In this document: positions 34,809 through 46,680 of the stretch, one piece after another
How positions within the stretch are numbered: the first letter of the stretch is position 1
How the letters are laid out: each line of letters begins with the position of its first letter
Assembly: GCA_029204225.1 (NCBI GenBank)
Contig: MU831852.1
Location: 36,398 to 100,397 of the forward strand
Origin: Diphasiastrum complanatum
Taxonomy: Eukaryota > Streptophyta > Lycopodiopsida > Lycopodiales > Lycopodiaceae
Length of the DNA: 64,000 nucleotides
Direction: 5' to 3'
Notes under the pieces: generated by a model
Seen by the model: the letters and a program-made list of their open reading frames with translations, nothing else
What the model was told of the DNA's origin: nothing
Databases searched by the model: none
Program-made: the position numbers and the translations under genes

Positions 34809-35139
34809 TACATAGTGAACTAGCTTGAGATTGCCAATGAGCTCCAAAAGTTTTCTATCTTCTCACTATGGAGAGAGGGAATACATAGCAAATTCGACTT
34901 CCTTCTTGAAGTTAGGTGGATTTCCAGCATGTAATAAGGAAGTTAACTCACTCTCCTTGACCTAAAATGAAACCCTAGTCTATTTCCTAGAGTCATGCTT
35001 GGTAGATAGCTAGTTGGTCAAATTTTCACCTTAAATCTAGGATTTAGGTCCTATAGACTAGGAATCACTACCAAAATGACATGACCAACCCTATGGACTT
35101 GACCTAACCTACATTAGGAGTGGATTTCCACGTGGCATC

Positions 35140-35932
35140 TTGGCCTCACATGTGTGGAGTCCACTTTCGAATAGACTCTTCGCGATACATCTTTATATGG
35201 GTAATTTGAATGAATGGGCTCTGAGTCAGTTTGGATGGTTTGAAACGCTTGATGAGAGCGTCCTTGAGGGTGGTCCAAGAAGCAAGATCAGGAGCTTCAA
35301 GATTCAAGTACCACTCCTTGGCGGTGCCATAGAGTACAAAATTTACATTATACTACATGGTTTTTTATCAAGCTAGATTTGCCAATTTTTGGCAATTCTT
35401 CACATGAATCACAGAACATGTATGCAAAAAAAAAAAAGTACTCAATAGTATCATTCTTGAAAATAGCTTAGCATTTACCATTCTATCTGATGTTTTTCTT
35501 TAAAGCATCTCGAGATCTGCATTTGAAGCATTCTTGTGATCCTAATGAACAGTCATTATGGTTCAAGAAATCTTTCCCCTTTTTTACTAGTATGGCCCTC
35601 AGAGATTGAATGGCCGTAACTAGTTTCGGTTTGCACGCTTTTGTTATGTGTGTCCTTCTGGTTCTCTGTAAGTAAGCGTCAAGTGTTTCGTTGTCGTCGG
35701 GTTCTTTATCATGCTGTGCAGAAGTCTTCATCTTCTTAATTCTTTCTATGTAGCACTGGCTTTTTGAAGCAAAAGGCTTTCTAAACATCGGGTGAAGCTC
35801 TCTATGTTGATGACCTTGCTGCAATGTGATTCCTTTTCGTTTCAGACAACAAGGTGATGACTTTGGTGAAGTAGATGTAGATGGCAATATCAATGGAGAA
35901 GAGCTGAAAGCATTTCTTGAAGAGCTTTCCAT
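35140..35932 (-). pseudogene. Ty3/gypsy gag remnant, minus strand
   Basis: At 35140-35340 the minus strand reads LYGTAKEWYLNLEAPD, then SWTTLKDALIKRFKPS, the 'A..WY..L......W..L...F..RF' signature of the retrotransposon gag capsid domain. An upstream frame (35932 to 35483) of 149 residues starts about 200 bp after the primer-binding site and is probably the gag N-terminus, although it has no diagnostic motif. The two are out of frame. Protease and pol are absent to the left. Confidence 0.72.
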
Positions 35933-36131
35933 CGTTGTTTAAACAAAAGAAAAGAAAAATAAATTTGAGATTCTAAAAAATATCTCTTTCTAAAAAGAAA
36001 GATGGAAGTTTTAAAAGTATATAGAAATTATATTTAAAAGATGCAAAATTGGATGGTGTTGGCATCTGGTTCATGTTTGAAGATACTAGGCCTTTCCAAC
36101 AATTTCACAAAAAAAGAAAAAATAGTGAACC

Positions 36132-36149
36132 TTGGCTCTGATATCAAGC
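36132..36149 (-). other. Primer-binding site of the minus-strand gypsy element, with the LTR to its right
   Basis: On the minus strand the sequence TTGATATCAGAGCCAAG matches the initiator-Met primer-binding site (TTGGTATCAGAGC) with one change. Just to the right, TGTGAACTCGAGG (from 36150) would be the LTR edge, read TTCACA on the minus strand. The far end of the LTR could not be placed; it may reach about 37150. Confidence 0.6.
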
Positions 36150-36340
36150 TGTGAACTCGAGGTGAAGGCCTACTAGTTTCTAAAGCCCTGACTTTAGATG
36201 ATGTGACTTAGGAAGAACAAATCAACAAAACACTGTTGATTACTAAAAAGAAAAGAATTCACATCTTAGTGACGGAATTCTACATTCAATCACAAAAGCA
36301 TTCATTCATGAGACTTTCTGAGGGGTCAAGATGGGGACAA

Positions 36341-36355
36341 CCCCCCCCCCCCCCC
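36341..36355. repeat. Homopolymer of 15 C
   Basis: An uninterrupted C15 run (G15 on the other strand) in AT-rich DNA. It may be hypervariable or a site of sequencing error. Confidence 0.95.
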
Positions 36356-37149
36356 GAAGGATTTTCTTGGAATTATGCAAGACCAAATGGCCCAAGGCCA
36401 AATACATATACAGAGACTAGATGGGTTTTGATGGATTCTTGATATCTTTTCATCATCTTGATGATAACAAAATTGAATCCTAAGAAGCTCATTAACAAAA
36501 AGTTTAGATTCTAAGATCATCGATCATGGGTATTAAACGTGTTGCCGAGTCCAGTTCATAGCATGCATTGGGTTTTTCTTATAAGATTTTTTCAACATTG
36601 GAAACAAGAAAAACTCAAACTATAGTTAATTACTACAGATAGATGCAAAGTTAAGTTCTAAGGAGAAATACACAGTGAAAAAAAAAAAAGAGAGAGAGGT
36701 AGAGAGTGGGAGAAAGAGTCCAGAAGGATAGTGTGTGTGTGGAAGATGGTGGATCATCCAAGAACTCCCATCAACATGGCATTGTTTCTTGGATCAAAAC
36801 TCCAAAATGGATTTTTCCTTTCGATTTGTAAGCAAGCCAGAACTCAGAGAATCTTATTCATGATTACTACTCATAAGAGTTGTATTTCTTGTGGATTTTG
36901 AAGACCTTCTTGAACTCTTTGTGTCCAATGACATTGATAACCAGTGAGTGCAGAGATAGAGCTGTAGTAGGAAAAGAATTCATAGGTACACTCGTAGAGC
37001 AATCCTCTTCATAAAGAGTAGGAATAAAACTCTATGCATACATCATTGTAGAAGTTCATTTGATGATGAAATTGCTCAATCGATTGTGTATGGAGTAAAG
37101 TGACTCTCAGTCAAGTGCTCTCCTTTCTCCTCATCCCTTCCATGAACTT

Positions 37150-38253
37150 GCTAATACAAAAGTAGGAAAAAAAACATGAAAATCAAAAAAACCAAAAAAG
37201 ATCAAAAAATAATCTTAAGAAGACCAAAAAACAAGAATAAAAAATGACAAATAAGATTAGAATGTTGAAAACAATCTAAAAACACAAAATACTGTAAAAA
37301 ATTCAACAAAACACCATCTTATATAAACAATATCAACAAAAAAACTAGAAAAAACATTAAATTTTTTGAAAAAACCTTATAAAAACCAAATAATATCAAA
37401 AATAAATAAATTTCGAGAAAACCATAAAATAAAATAAAAAAATCATACAATTAAAAAACAACAAAATAGAGTCAAAAATAAATTTTTTTTTTGAAAAAAC
37501 CAAAAAATAACATTAAAAAATTGAAAAAACCTTAAAAAAACAAAATAGTGTAAAAGAAAATAATTTTTTGAAAAATTAAAAAATAAAACAAAAGAAATCA
37601 TAAAATAAAAAACAAAACAAAATAGCGTCAAAAAAATAAAATTTAAAAAAAAAACCAAAAAGTAACATAAAAAATCATGGAAAAAAAAAAAACAAAATAG
37701 TGTCCAAGAAATTATATTTTCGAAAAAGCCAAAAAAATAACATTAAAAAAATCATTAAAAAAACAAAATAGTGTCAAAAAAATTAAATTCTAGAAAAAAA
37801 CAAAAAATACCATAAAAAAATACATCTAAAAAAAATAAAATGGTGTCAAAAAATTAAATATTCAAAAAGCCAAAAATAAACATAAAAAATAAAAATAAAA
37901 AAATAAAACATAATAGTGTAATAAAAAACTTAGTCTGAAAAATGAAAATTTGAAAAAATAATATTAAAAAATGATAGTACAAAGAGCTCTAACTTGTAAA
38001 AAAATTAGATATTCAAAAAAATGAAAAAAAAAAAATTGTTAGAAATGGTGTTAAATCTTAAAAAACCGTACTACAAACTTAAACCCTCTAAAAAACTTGA
38101 AACCTTACAAAAAAATCTAGAAAGCGTTGAAAGGATTTAACCTTATTAAAAAAAACATAAAAAATGGAATTGTAAACTAGTAAAAGACCTTAGATAAATA
38201 CAAACGTAATAATAACGACAAGATAAAAAGTTCACAAAACATATAAAAAAGTC
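37150..38253. repeat. A-rich low-complexity block containing a 71-79-bp minisatellite
   Basis: The + strand is overwhelmingly A. Within it the anchor ACAAAATAGTGTCAAAAA recurs at about 37461, 37540, 37617, 37692, 37763, 37835 and 37908, giving spacings of 79, 77, 75, 71, 72 and 73 bp. Each unit also holds GAAAAAACCAAAAAATAAC. Earlier degenerate units may extend left to about 37290. Open frames here are artefacts of base composition. Confidence 0.8.
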
Positions 38254-38417
38254 AAGGACTAGGGGCTACGAACTAAGGGACAAGGGCTAGGGTTAAGGGC
38301 TAAGGGCCTAGGGGCAAGGGCCTAGGGCTATAAATTAAGGGCCAAGGGCCTAGGGGCAAGGGCCAACGGCTATGGGCTAAGGGCTACGAGTTTAGGGCCA
38401 CTGACTAAGGGCTAAGG
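38254..38417 (+). repeat. G-rich island of AAGGGCTAGGG-type repeats
   Basis: About 20 runs of three or four G separated by short spacers, as in AGGGCTAGGGTTAAGGGC. Units are variants of TAAGGGC, TAGGGGC and TAGGGTT, resembling a decayed plant telomere repeat (TTTAGGG). Many runs could form G-quadruplexes. It directly abuts the A-rich minisatellite. Confidence 0.85.
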
Positions 38418-38867
38418 TTTCATAATTTTGTTACAATCTCATAATTTTGTTTAATATACAAATTTATTAGCTTAATCTCAAAAGTGTTATTTACAAGGCA
38501 AATACCTCTCCTTATATGGCGAGGAGGGTCTTCCATAAGTATCCACTAACTTATGGGACTAATCTATTTCTAGTCTTTCTAGAACTTCTAACTTAGGATT
38601 TAGAATTTCAAAGTTTCTTAACTTAGGAAAATTTAAGTTTTCTAAGTCTAAGTTCTAAATCTAAATTTAAGCTATTTTATTATTTTTTTAAGCTTCTACT
38701 CATGGGCTTACAAACACATGCCATGGCGAAAGTTTATTAACAAACACTCGCACGTGGTCTTACAAAACACATGCCACTAGAGTTTTATTTTTCTCTTTTT
38801 TATTTTTTCTGTGTTAGCACAGATGCTAACAACGACATCCATTAACCCTAAGATTCACCATGATAAT

Positions 38868-38986
<119 letters not shown>

Positions 38987-39539
38987 CAAAAGCATAAGAA
39001 ATATAAATTCCAATAATATTCATATCCAACAAATAGCAAATACAACAAAACATGAGAGATGGTACGCACTTGCAGAATGGATATACCCGGGTTTGGCATT
39101 GGTTTGGGCTGCTGCATTGTGGAACAATGAGACTTTGGTTGAATCTTGCTTGTTGAGGGACAATCATTAACTTTAGTCTTTCCTTGATCATTGCACTTCC
39201 CATTTGAAGGCTGCGTGATTACACTTTCCCTTAAATCTCGTGTTGATTTGCCTTCAATTGCTCTTTTGACGTTGGCCTCCTTTGTAATTCATCACAAAGA
39301 ACTCCTTGCAATGATTGCGCTAAGAGCCCTGCTAGAACCTACCAGAATTCCTCGGTTGTCAATTTCTTGACTTCCTCAGCTATCATTGGCTTAATGGATT
39401 CAACCAGTTCTTGCTTCTATGATGTTGGTGTTGGTTTGCTCGTGGGTGTGTCTGTGTGCCTTGGGACTTTTGTCAAATTGTCTTCTTCCTCACTCGTTTC
39501 ATAACTCAGTGGCACTAAGATTTTTCTTTTATAATGTGT

Positions 39540-40640
39540 TCGAGGTGGAAGGGTTACCACAGGTGCATGTCAATCTACATAGGCCAAATGCCTCCTAGAT
39601 ATTTGTGAATTTCTCATTGGCCAATCTCGGCAAATGGATGATCAACTCTGCATTGTGCACAACAGGATTCGAATGTTGATGGATCCGCTCGATGTGGACA
39701 TTCGGCTCGACGATGTTTTCCTCCACATTCATAGCATCTTACCAAGTGCAATACGCCATCGCCTCTAAGTTGATATGCATACATTGGTAATAGATTCCCC
39801 TTAGGATCCTACACAAAATAGACTGGGAGGCTATTGTGGTTCTCCATTGAGTTCGGTGACATGCAAGAAGATATAATCAAAACTTCTACCTTGCCACTGT
39901 TTGTTGAAGAAACTCATGATTTAGATGGATCAATCTGACATCCATTCTTCTGGCGAGCTCCTTGTTGGCTTGATTCTACTTCTGACCATTGAACCATTGG
40001 ATCTAGCTGTCGAACATTCTGCTCCACCTTTGGTCCATGTCAAGGATTTTGATTGGACATCTTGCACTTAGATGATTACCAAAACAGTATGTACATTCGT
40101 CCTTCTCAAGAAAATTGATTGTGTGAGCATCAACTTGAGAATGGCCTGAACTTGAAGTGCAAGGTTCTTGGTCTTCTGCTGCACTTGATTTGCTTGACTC
40201 TGCTGCACTTGATTGCTTGTCATAGAGTTACATTCTTGCTTGATCATCACTCATTGATGGCTTTTGTTCCTCTGATTCTCTATTTGATGATTCATCAAGG
40301 CGATAGGGAAAATCCTTCACCTCGTGTGAGATTTCCACATTGGAAGCATCCTTACAGAGCTGTGCAAGTGACGCATATGATGCTAATTTTGCCATACCAG
40401 ATCTGATCCTCTTGGGTAGTCCAGCATAGTATTTTGCCATGATGATCTATTCAGGAATCCGACAATCCTTCACTAGATGGAAGATCCAATAGGTGTAGTC
40501 TCGGATTGTTTCATCATGGAACTTCTACAGTTTAGATAATCCTGCAAGAGCGGTCTCCATAGTTTAGCACCATAATGTGCAAAGTAGCTACTTGATGAAT
40601 TGCTTCAAGAACCACACAATGATACTGGTGCTCCAACCTT
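39540..40640 (-). pseudogene. Retrotransposon gag remnant with zinc knuckle, probably Ty3/gypsy
   Basis: The minus strand encodes fragments YTYWIFHLVKDCRIPE and KYYAGLPKRIRSGMAKLASY, like the gypsy gag capsid tail ('Y..GL....R'). Further on, CYECGGKHRRAEC, near 39745, is a zinc knuckle one residue short of the standard C-X2-C-X4-H-X4-C. Stops and shifts separate the parts. No pol follows. Confidence 0.6.
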
Positions 40641-41052
40641 TTTTTTAATTTTGAAGTGAGAAGAAGAAGAAAAAGAAGAGAAAAGAAGAAGTAAAAAGAT
40701 TGATCATGCAAGAGTTTGTGGATAATTTCAAACTATAATTATTATTTTTTCTTTAACTTTAAGCTCCTAAGTTAGTTAATATTTCACTCAGTGTTTTATG
40801 TAAGTGTTTTTCATGAAGGTGATATTGCCAACTAATAGAGAGTGAGACCCAAATGAGAAAATTTGTCACTTAGTGTACTTTCCAAACCTGAGTTTGTATT
40901 CTAGAACATAGATTAACGATTGAAAAATAGGTCTATCTCTGAGTACTTGTTGAATAGGCAAGTCCGACTAAGGATAATGATTTTCAAGGTTAATATTGAA
41001 ATTAAAGGAATTGTTCCTATAATTCTTTTTGTTTCGAGGACAAAACAAGATT

Positions 41053-41700
41053 AAGAAGGGAAGAATGTCATGTCCACTTCCTAAACATAGGATTCGGTAT
41101 AGTCCTTGACTTGGATACCCGACACTCCAGTGAATCAAGCTTATTAGTTATGCCACATCATAATGGATGTGACCCGCAAGTAATTAATAATCTTATGAGG
41201 CCCAGACACACTAATTGGAGTTAGTACAAGGTTTGGGACCGTATATGTATGTGTAGAGTATCAATAGCAATTCTATGAATAGAAGATCCATGCATAGAGA
41301 CTCTATTCTAGATGAATCTATATATAGGGAATTTGGGACCTTGCATTGCTATATGCACAGGTGGTCCTAAGCCCTATATAAGGAGGCCAAACTCGCCCTA
41401 CTACACCATCATTTGGTTGATTCATTGCCAGTATTTCTTTCTACTCTCATGCTTCCTATTCCTTGGCTTGGGGGTGAATCCTCTAGAGATTGATTGGTTG
41501 CTTCCATTTGGTTGGGAGGTTTCTCCAACAGTTTGTTCTCTATTGTTTTGTCTTGTAAGCAAGATCTTGAACAGGAGATGTGAAAATTGTCAACATTTTC
41601 TAGCTAGTTTGAGGCCTAAATTGGCAATTTTTGTACATAGTTTTGGTACTGGAGTTTCATATTTGTGAACTAGGCCTAAAGTTCTTTATTTACTGTATTT
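41053..41700 (+). mobile_element. Gypsy 3' end: polypurine tract and LTR
   Basis: A coding-like end TTTCGAGGACAAAACAAG is followed by a polypurine tract (AAGAAGGGAAGAA, 41053-41065) and an LTR start TGTCATGTCC at 41066. A TATATAAG-type box near 41375 fits an LTR promoter. The same LTR family recurs, on the opposite original strand, as the two flanks of the split copia element (44518-44880 and 49450-49533). The right boundary is uncertain. Confidence 0.65.
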
Positions 41701-41799
41701 TTTCAGTATGAAGAAGTGTCAAACTTCAAACCCTTCAAAATGAGACCATTTTGATGTATTTTGGTCATATATGTCATTTTTAGTTATTTTTCCTATATA

Positions 41800-43392
41800 G
41801 GGAATATCTTTGGAAAATCTCTCTCTATGCTGTTTTTCCAAAATGCAACCCTCACAAATTTTTCCTTCAAAAGAGATATTAGGCAATCCAACAACTAGAT
41901 TACCTCTTTTAAGGATTTGCAAGCTTTGAGCACTGATATGACCAAACTTTTGATGCCAAAGATCACTTCGACTATCAACAGTGCTTACCATAGCTTGAGT
42001 AAAAGATCTCGCATTCAATTTGTAGAGTCGATTCCCGTTGACTCTAGCTCCTGTAGCAATCACTTTGTAGTGATTATTGATGTCTTTAACAAGACATTTG
42101 TCACTGTCAAACTCAACCTTGAGTTGTTGATCAGCCATCGTCCCAACAGATAGTAGATTGTTAGCTAAGCCAGGTACATATTGCACATTGCTTATATGCT
42201 TTATCTTCCCGTTGGCTAATTTCACTGGTACCACTCCAACTCCTTTAACAGATAGCAATTTGTCATCAGCTTGTCCAACTTCATCACCATTGTCAGTTTT
42301 CTTGAGTTTTGAAAACCACTCTTTCCTTGAAGTCATGTGCTTGGATGCACCACTATCAATGTACCAGGTATCCTTGGGTTCATCACTTGTCATTAATGTT
42401 GTAATGAACAATTTTGAACTCTCACCTGTATCATCTTCATATTGATCATCATCGTATTGATGTTGATCAGTATAGTTGTCTTCATAATAATAGTCATCAA
42501 ATTGATGTTGATCAGCATAATTTCCCGCTTGTCATTTGTCTTTTCTTTGTTCCATCTCCTTCTGTTTCTTGAAGCATTCACACTCCCAGTGACCAGGTTT
42601 GTTGCAGTACCTACAAGTTTTAGGTTTATTTTGTCTTGAACAGCCACGTCCTTGACCTCGGTCTTGATTCCAATTACCTCAATTGGGACTATCATTGATT
42701 GCTCATGAAATTGTTGAAATGATCCTCGGCTTGAGTTTCCTCCTCTCGATTGATACTTTCCACGGCCAAATCTTTCACCTCGTCCTCTAACTGCAAGAGC
42801 TTGATCATAGCTCCTGTTACGATGATTCAAGTTCTCTTGACGTTGCTCTTGTTGCAAAAGCAATCCACCTAGTTCTTCATAGGTTGGAAGATTTTCTCTT
42901 GTGTCTATACTCGTCACAAACATCTGATGTGACTCACTCAGACTATTCAATGTCAATTGCACGATCTCACGATCTTGTACTCGCTCTCCAACTGCTGCTA
43001 ATTGATCATGGATCTCTTTGATCTTCAGTATGTGATCGGCAATAGTTGCACCATCATCCATCCGCAATGTATGCAACTTTGTCTTTAGAAATAGTATTCG
43101 AGATGTATTTGTCATTTCAAACAATGGCTTCAATGTATCCTTCTGAATCTAAAATATAGGGAATAATTGCATCTCTAACTGATAAGCTGATGACATTTCG
43201 GGCTTTCCGTCTTCTCCTATTAAATGCCCGCTGATCTTCTTCAATCACTGGCCTTTTCTCTTCACCTGTCACGATCTCCCATAGCTCCTTTTCCATCAAA
43301 ATGTTCTTCAGTTTGAATTTTCAAACTGCGTAGTTGCCGGCACCTTCCAATTTGGTTGACCCATTAAGGACACCCTCGCTTAGAGTTGCCAT
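41800..43392 (-). pseudogene. 5' half of a Ty1/copia polyprotein (gag, protease, integrase N-terminus), inverted
   Basis: Read leftwards from an ATG at 43392 (MATLSEGVLNGSTKLEGAG, then a stop where other copia gags have tryptophan). Gag continues with ADHILKIKEIHDQLAAVGER and NLPTYEELGGLLLQQEQR. The zinc knuckle CRYCNKPGHWECEC (42574-42615, perfect C-X2-C-X4-H-X4-C) is frameshifted from gag. Protease has the intact active site WYIDSGASKHMTS and NNLLSVG. The integrase zinc finger follows as LWHQKFGH and CEGCILEKQHRERFSKD. Sequence then stops abruptly near 41800, before the catalytic core. The missing remainder of the same element lies at 47093-49187 on the opposite strand. Confidence 0.9.
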
Positions 43393-43463
43393 TACTAGAT
43401 AGATGAGTCTGAATCACAAAATTTATTCACACCACAGAACTGTAAATTTTTGGTTGTACACCT

Positions 43464-43710
43464 GATATCGGTACGACGCACGGGTACACGACTGCTTGGA
43501 ATTCTCTTTACCTCTGGCGCGTCGCTCCGATATTGGTACTGATATGTGATATCGGTATGATGCACGAATGTACGACTGCTCTTGGTTTTCTTTACCTCTG
43601 GCGCATCGATCCGATATTGGTACGGATATGCTATATCTATATGACACGCAGATGTACGATTGCTCAAGATTTTTCCTACCTCTAGCGCGTCGATCCAATA
43701 TTGGTACAAA
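43464..43710 (-). repeat. Three tandem copies of an 84-bp unit in the copia 5' leader
   Basis: Units start at 43464, 43548 and 43632. Each carries GATATCGGTA, TACGACTGCT and a TACCTCTGGCGCGTCG-type block ending CGATATTGGTAC. They lie between the primer-binding site and gag, where packaging and translation signals are expected. Both overlapping open frames come from the repeat. Confidence 0.85.
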
Positions 43711-44243
43711 AAAGATTAAAAATAGAGAGAATATAAGAACTTTCAAAGGGAATATTCTAGATTCTCCACTTCGGCGCAGCGGCTACGCCGCCTCCTCTTT
43801 GCAAAGATTTTGAAATGTGTGATCGTTCAAAAGACAGAGATCAGTAATGTGAAAAGTATGAAGCCTTCTAACTCTGAATGGTAGTACTAGACACTATCTA
43901 GTGTGATTTGCGGTACTCCAAACAGACAAATGAGAGATTTCTTGGCAAACCTCTCACACAAATAGCACTTTCCACAACAACTAGGAAGTATTGTAAAAAT
44001 CTCTCCCACTCAACAAATTTTCAATCTGTCTGATGCTGCCCTGGCCTTTCTAATGCCTCCGGGACTGTGCTTTCGTTTTCCACTAATGATTCTGAGCTCC
44101 AACCCTACAAAATACACCAAAGAAGAATTTCTTCCATCCGTTTTTGTCTCTCCAAGCTTTCACCTCCCGTGAAGGACTTTCTCACTTCATTGCGGAGCCT
44201 GTGACAAGCTATATCCACTGATCAGGCACGCAGGACTATTGCT

Positions 44244-44255
44244 GCTCTGATACCA
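44244..44255 (-). other. Primer-binding site of the split copia element
   Basis: TGGTATCAGAGC on the minus strand, a perfect match to the initiator-Met tRNA type, directly adjoining the LTR edge at 44256. Confidence 0.92.
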
Positions 44256-44517
44256 TGTCAAGAATTAGATATGCAACATCAAGCATTCATCATAAGCAAT
44301 CACCACAAGAAGGCGGAAGAAGAACACACACTGTCACTCTATCACACTAACTCATACAGAATGTGAAATGTACAAATAAACCCTGAACCCTGATAGAGAG
44401 AGAAAACCTATGAGTTGACTAATAGACTAGCCTACAACTATTGACAACTGGTCACAACTGTCAACATTAATGTGCATCGTAAACAGTAACAATGAAGTTT
44501 ATCATTGTTTTCTAACG
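44256..44517 (-). repeat. 5' LTR of the split copia element (inverted)
   Basis: 262 bp, the reverse complement of the LTR at 49188-49449 and of identical length. The outermost base (44517) has changed from the expected A to G. The adjoining five bases are ACGCC (GGCGT in element orientation). Confidence 0.92.
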
Positions 44518-44880
44518 ACGCCTAGATTTTATTCCAAGTCGAGGCCTGTTGGTGACTAATGACCTTGAGAGGACCCAAACACTCTAATTGAGACATATGG
44601 AGTAGTGCATGTATGTGTGACTGATATAGGTAGGAGGTATGCATGAAGAGCTGTGACCTATTTATAGTTGATCTGCATGGGGATTGCATGTGCTCATGCA
44701 TAGGATCCTACTCTCTATATATTGAGGTAGTGATTATGCAGTCGACGACTTGGTCTAGGTTACCTGATGAGCTCTTCTCCTCTTGTTGTCACATTGGCAT
44801 GGCTTGGGGGCTAGATCTAGGAGTATTCTCCAGGAGGGATCTAGGTTTGGTTGGGTAATTTTGCTCCACAGTCTCTCTTG
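44518..44880 (+). mobile_element. Gypsy LTR fragment flanking the split copia
   Basis: Blocks GGTGACTAATGACCTTGAGAGG and ACCCAAACACTCTAATTGAG-like sequence correspond to AAGTAATTAATAATCTTATG and AGACACACTAATTGGAG in the gypsy LTR at 41066 onward. It is the continuation of the LTR fragment at 49450-49533, separated from it by the copia insertion and reversed by the inversion. Confidence 0.65.
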
Positions 44881-45109
44881 TGTTTTCCTATCCTCACATT
44901 AGGGGATTGTCCCTAGTGGTCTCTACACTAGTCATGTGTGAACTAGCTCCACTATCAATCCATCATGAATCTTTTGTTCGTGTTGAAATAGGTGCTACTG
45001 ACCATACTTAAGGAGTAGTCTTGGTAGATCATTAGCTTTTGAAAGCAAGAAGTTGGACTAGATGTTCTACTTATGATTTTTTCTTGTCATTCATGCTCTA
45101 AAATTTTGG

Positions 45110-45305
45110 AAACAATACGTGTATGGATCCAAATTTATGGCAATGACAAATCATCAATCTCTTAAGTTTATCTATGATGCGTTGACTTCTTGAGAGATCG
45201 TAAGGCCAATGGTCAAAATACATTCAAGAGTTCAAGTTTGACATTAAGTTTCATCGAGGTGCATCAAACTATACTACTAATGTCTTGATCTGGATTGGAT
45301 TGTAG
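45110..45305 (+). pseudogene. Ty3/gypsy RNase H fragment
   Basis: Frames read WKQYVYGSKFMAMTNHQSL, then QEFKFDIKFHRGASNYTTNV, matching gypsy RNase H 'H.L..Y..G..F...TDH..L' and 'FDI.Y..G..N...D'. Frameshifted. Confidence 0.7.
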
Positions 45306-45379
45306 AATATGGAAAGTGAATAACACCAACAAGAAGCAATAAGATCAACAACCGAATGCAATTGCAAAGACATTATAAT

Positions 45380-46680
45380 CCTCTGTTCAAGGTGTGGATG
45401 AAGAAGTGTTTATGATCAAAGATCAGAAAGCACAAGTCGAGAATGTTTGGTTTTTCGATTTTAAAGCTACTCAACACATGACTAGTCATCGTGAAATTTT
45501 CTAGTCATATATGTCGAACATTATAAAGAAGTTCATTCATCTTGGCAATGATAGTACACACAATATCAAAGGTGAAGGCACAACAAGATTAAGCATTTAG
45601 AATGATCAGTTCAAACTAAGTTATCCAATGTCCTGTCTGTACATAAACTTTCCACAAATCTATTATCAATTAGTAGAATCATTGATTTAAGTCATAGGAT
45701 AGAGTTTGAATCTGATCGGTGCAAAATTGTGAATAGGACGAATAAGATTCTTGCACTCGACCAGAGGAATTGATACTTATATAGATTGAGTCATTGTTAT
45801 TCTGACACAAGTCAAGCCTTGAATATTTATGTTCTAGTTAATAAAGGATTACTTTGGCACTATAGGCAAGGGCATTACTTTGGCACTATAGGCTAGGGCA
45901 CTTATATCATGCATGTATATCGAACATGTTTAGAAAAGCTCTTGTACTTGATCTCAATTATCCAAATAAGAGAATCAATTTCCATGTTTGTCAGAGTTCC
46001 ATTGTAGGAAACCAGACTAGGATTCCATTTAGGTCAAGTCATAAGCATATAGCAAAAAATGTTCTAAATGTTGTTCATTCAAACATATGTGGACCAATGC
46101 AAACCTTATCTTTGGTTGGTGCAAAGTACTATATTACATTTATTGATGAATTTTTGAGAAGAACAGCTGCTTATTTCATAAAGAAAATATTGGAGGCTTT
46201 CAATCTCTTCAAACAATCCAAGGAGCATGCAGAATTCAAAACTAGTAAAAAATTCAAAGCACTGAGGTCAAATAATGGCAAAGAATACATCTCAATCGAA
46301 TTCAAGGAGTATTTTCTTTTCAAAGACATTGATCAAGAATTCATCACTCCTCATTCACCTCAATTTCACGACTTGCTGAGAGAAAGAATCGCACCTTAGT
46401 TGAAGCAGCTAAGTGTATGTTTTCTCATGCAACATTGCGTAAGTCTTTTTGGGCTGAAGTTGTTTCTGCTGTAGCTTATATTCAAAATAGATATTTGACT
46501 AAAGGGCTCTCAGAAACAACACCTTATGAAATTTGGAGAGGCTCCAAACCTTTACTATCGAACCTCAAAGTATTCTAATGTATTGCATATGTGTAGATTC
46601 CAAAAAGATCAGAAAGAAGTTGAACTCCCACAATATCAAATCCATTTTCATTGGTTACACTTCTTACGTAAGAGTCTCCT
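45380..46680 (+). pseudogene. Decayed Ty1/copia protease-integrase, a family distinct from the split element
   Basis: The protease remnant reads VWFFDFKATQHMTSHREIF (DTGA decayed to DFKA) near 45450-45500. Integrase core follows in the open frame 45926-46399: VHSNICGPMQTLSLVGAKYY, FIDEFLRRTAAYF and LRSNNGKEY; both catalytic aspartates (HSD, RSD) have become asparagine. The stretch FWAEVVSAVAYIQNR at about 46450 and TPYEIWRG complete the integrase end. No RT follows. Heavily mutated, older than its neighbours. Confidence 0.82.

Noticed and set aside
35483-35932. A novel 149-residue host protein on the minus strand
   Set aside because: Its position just downstream of a retroelement primer-binding site and upstream of a clear gypsy gag motif makes a gag N-terminus more likely.
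37443-37658. A phenylalanine-rich membrane protein on the minus strand
   Set aside because: The frame is a by-product of the A-rich minisatellite; no start context or conserved feature.
38254-38417. A true telomere end
   Set aside because: Repeat units vary, orientation is mixed with other words, and ordinary sequence continues on both sides.
43395-43746. Two overlapping repetitive proteins on the minus strand
   Set aside because: They arise because the 84-bp leader repeat (divisible by three) keeps frames open; they sit in the untranslated leader of the copia element.
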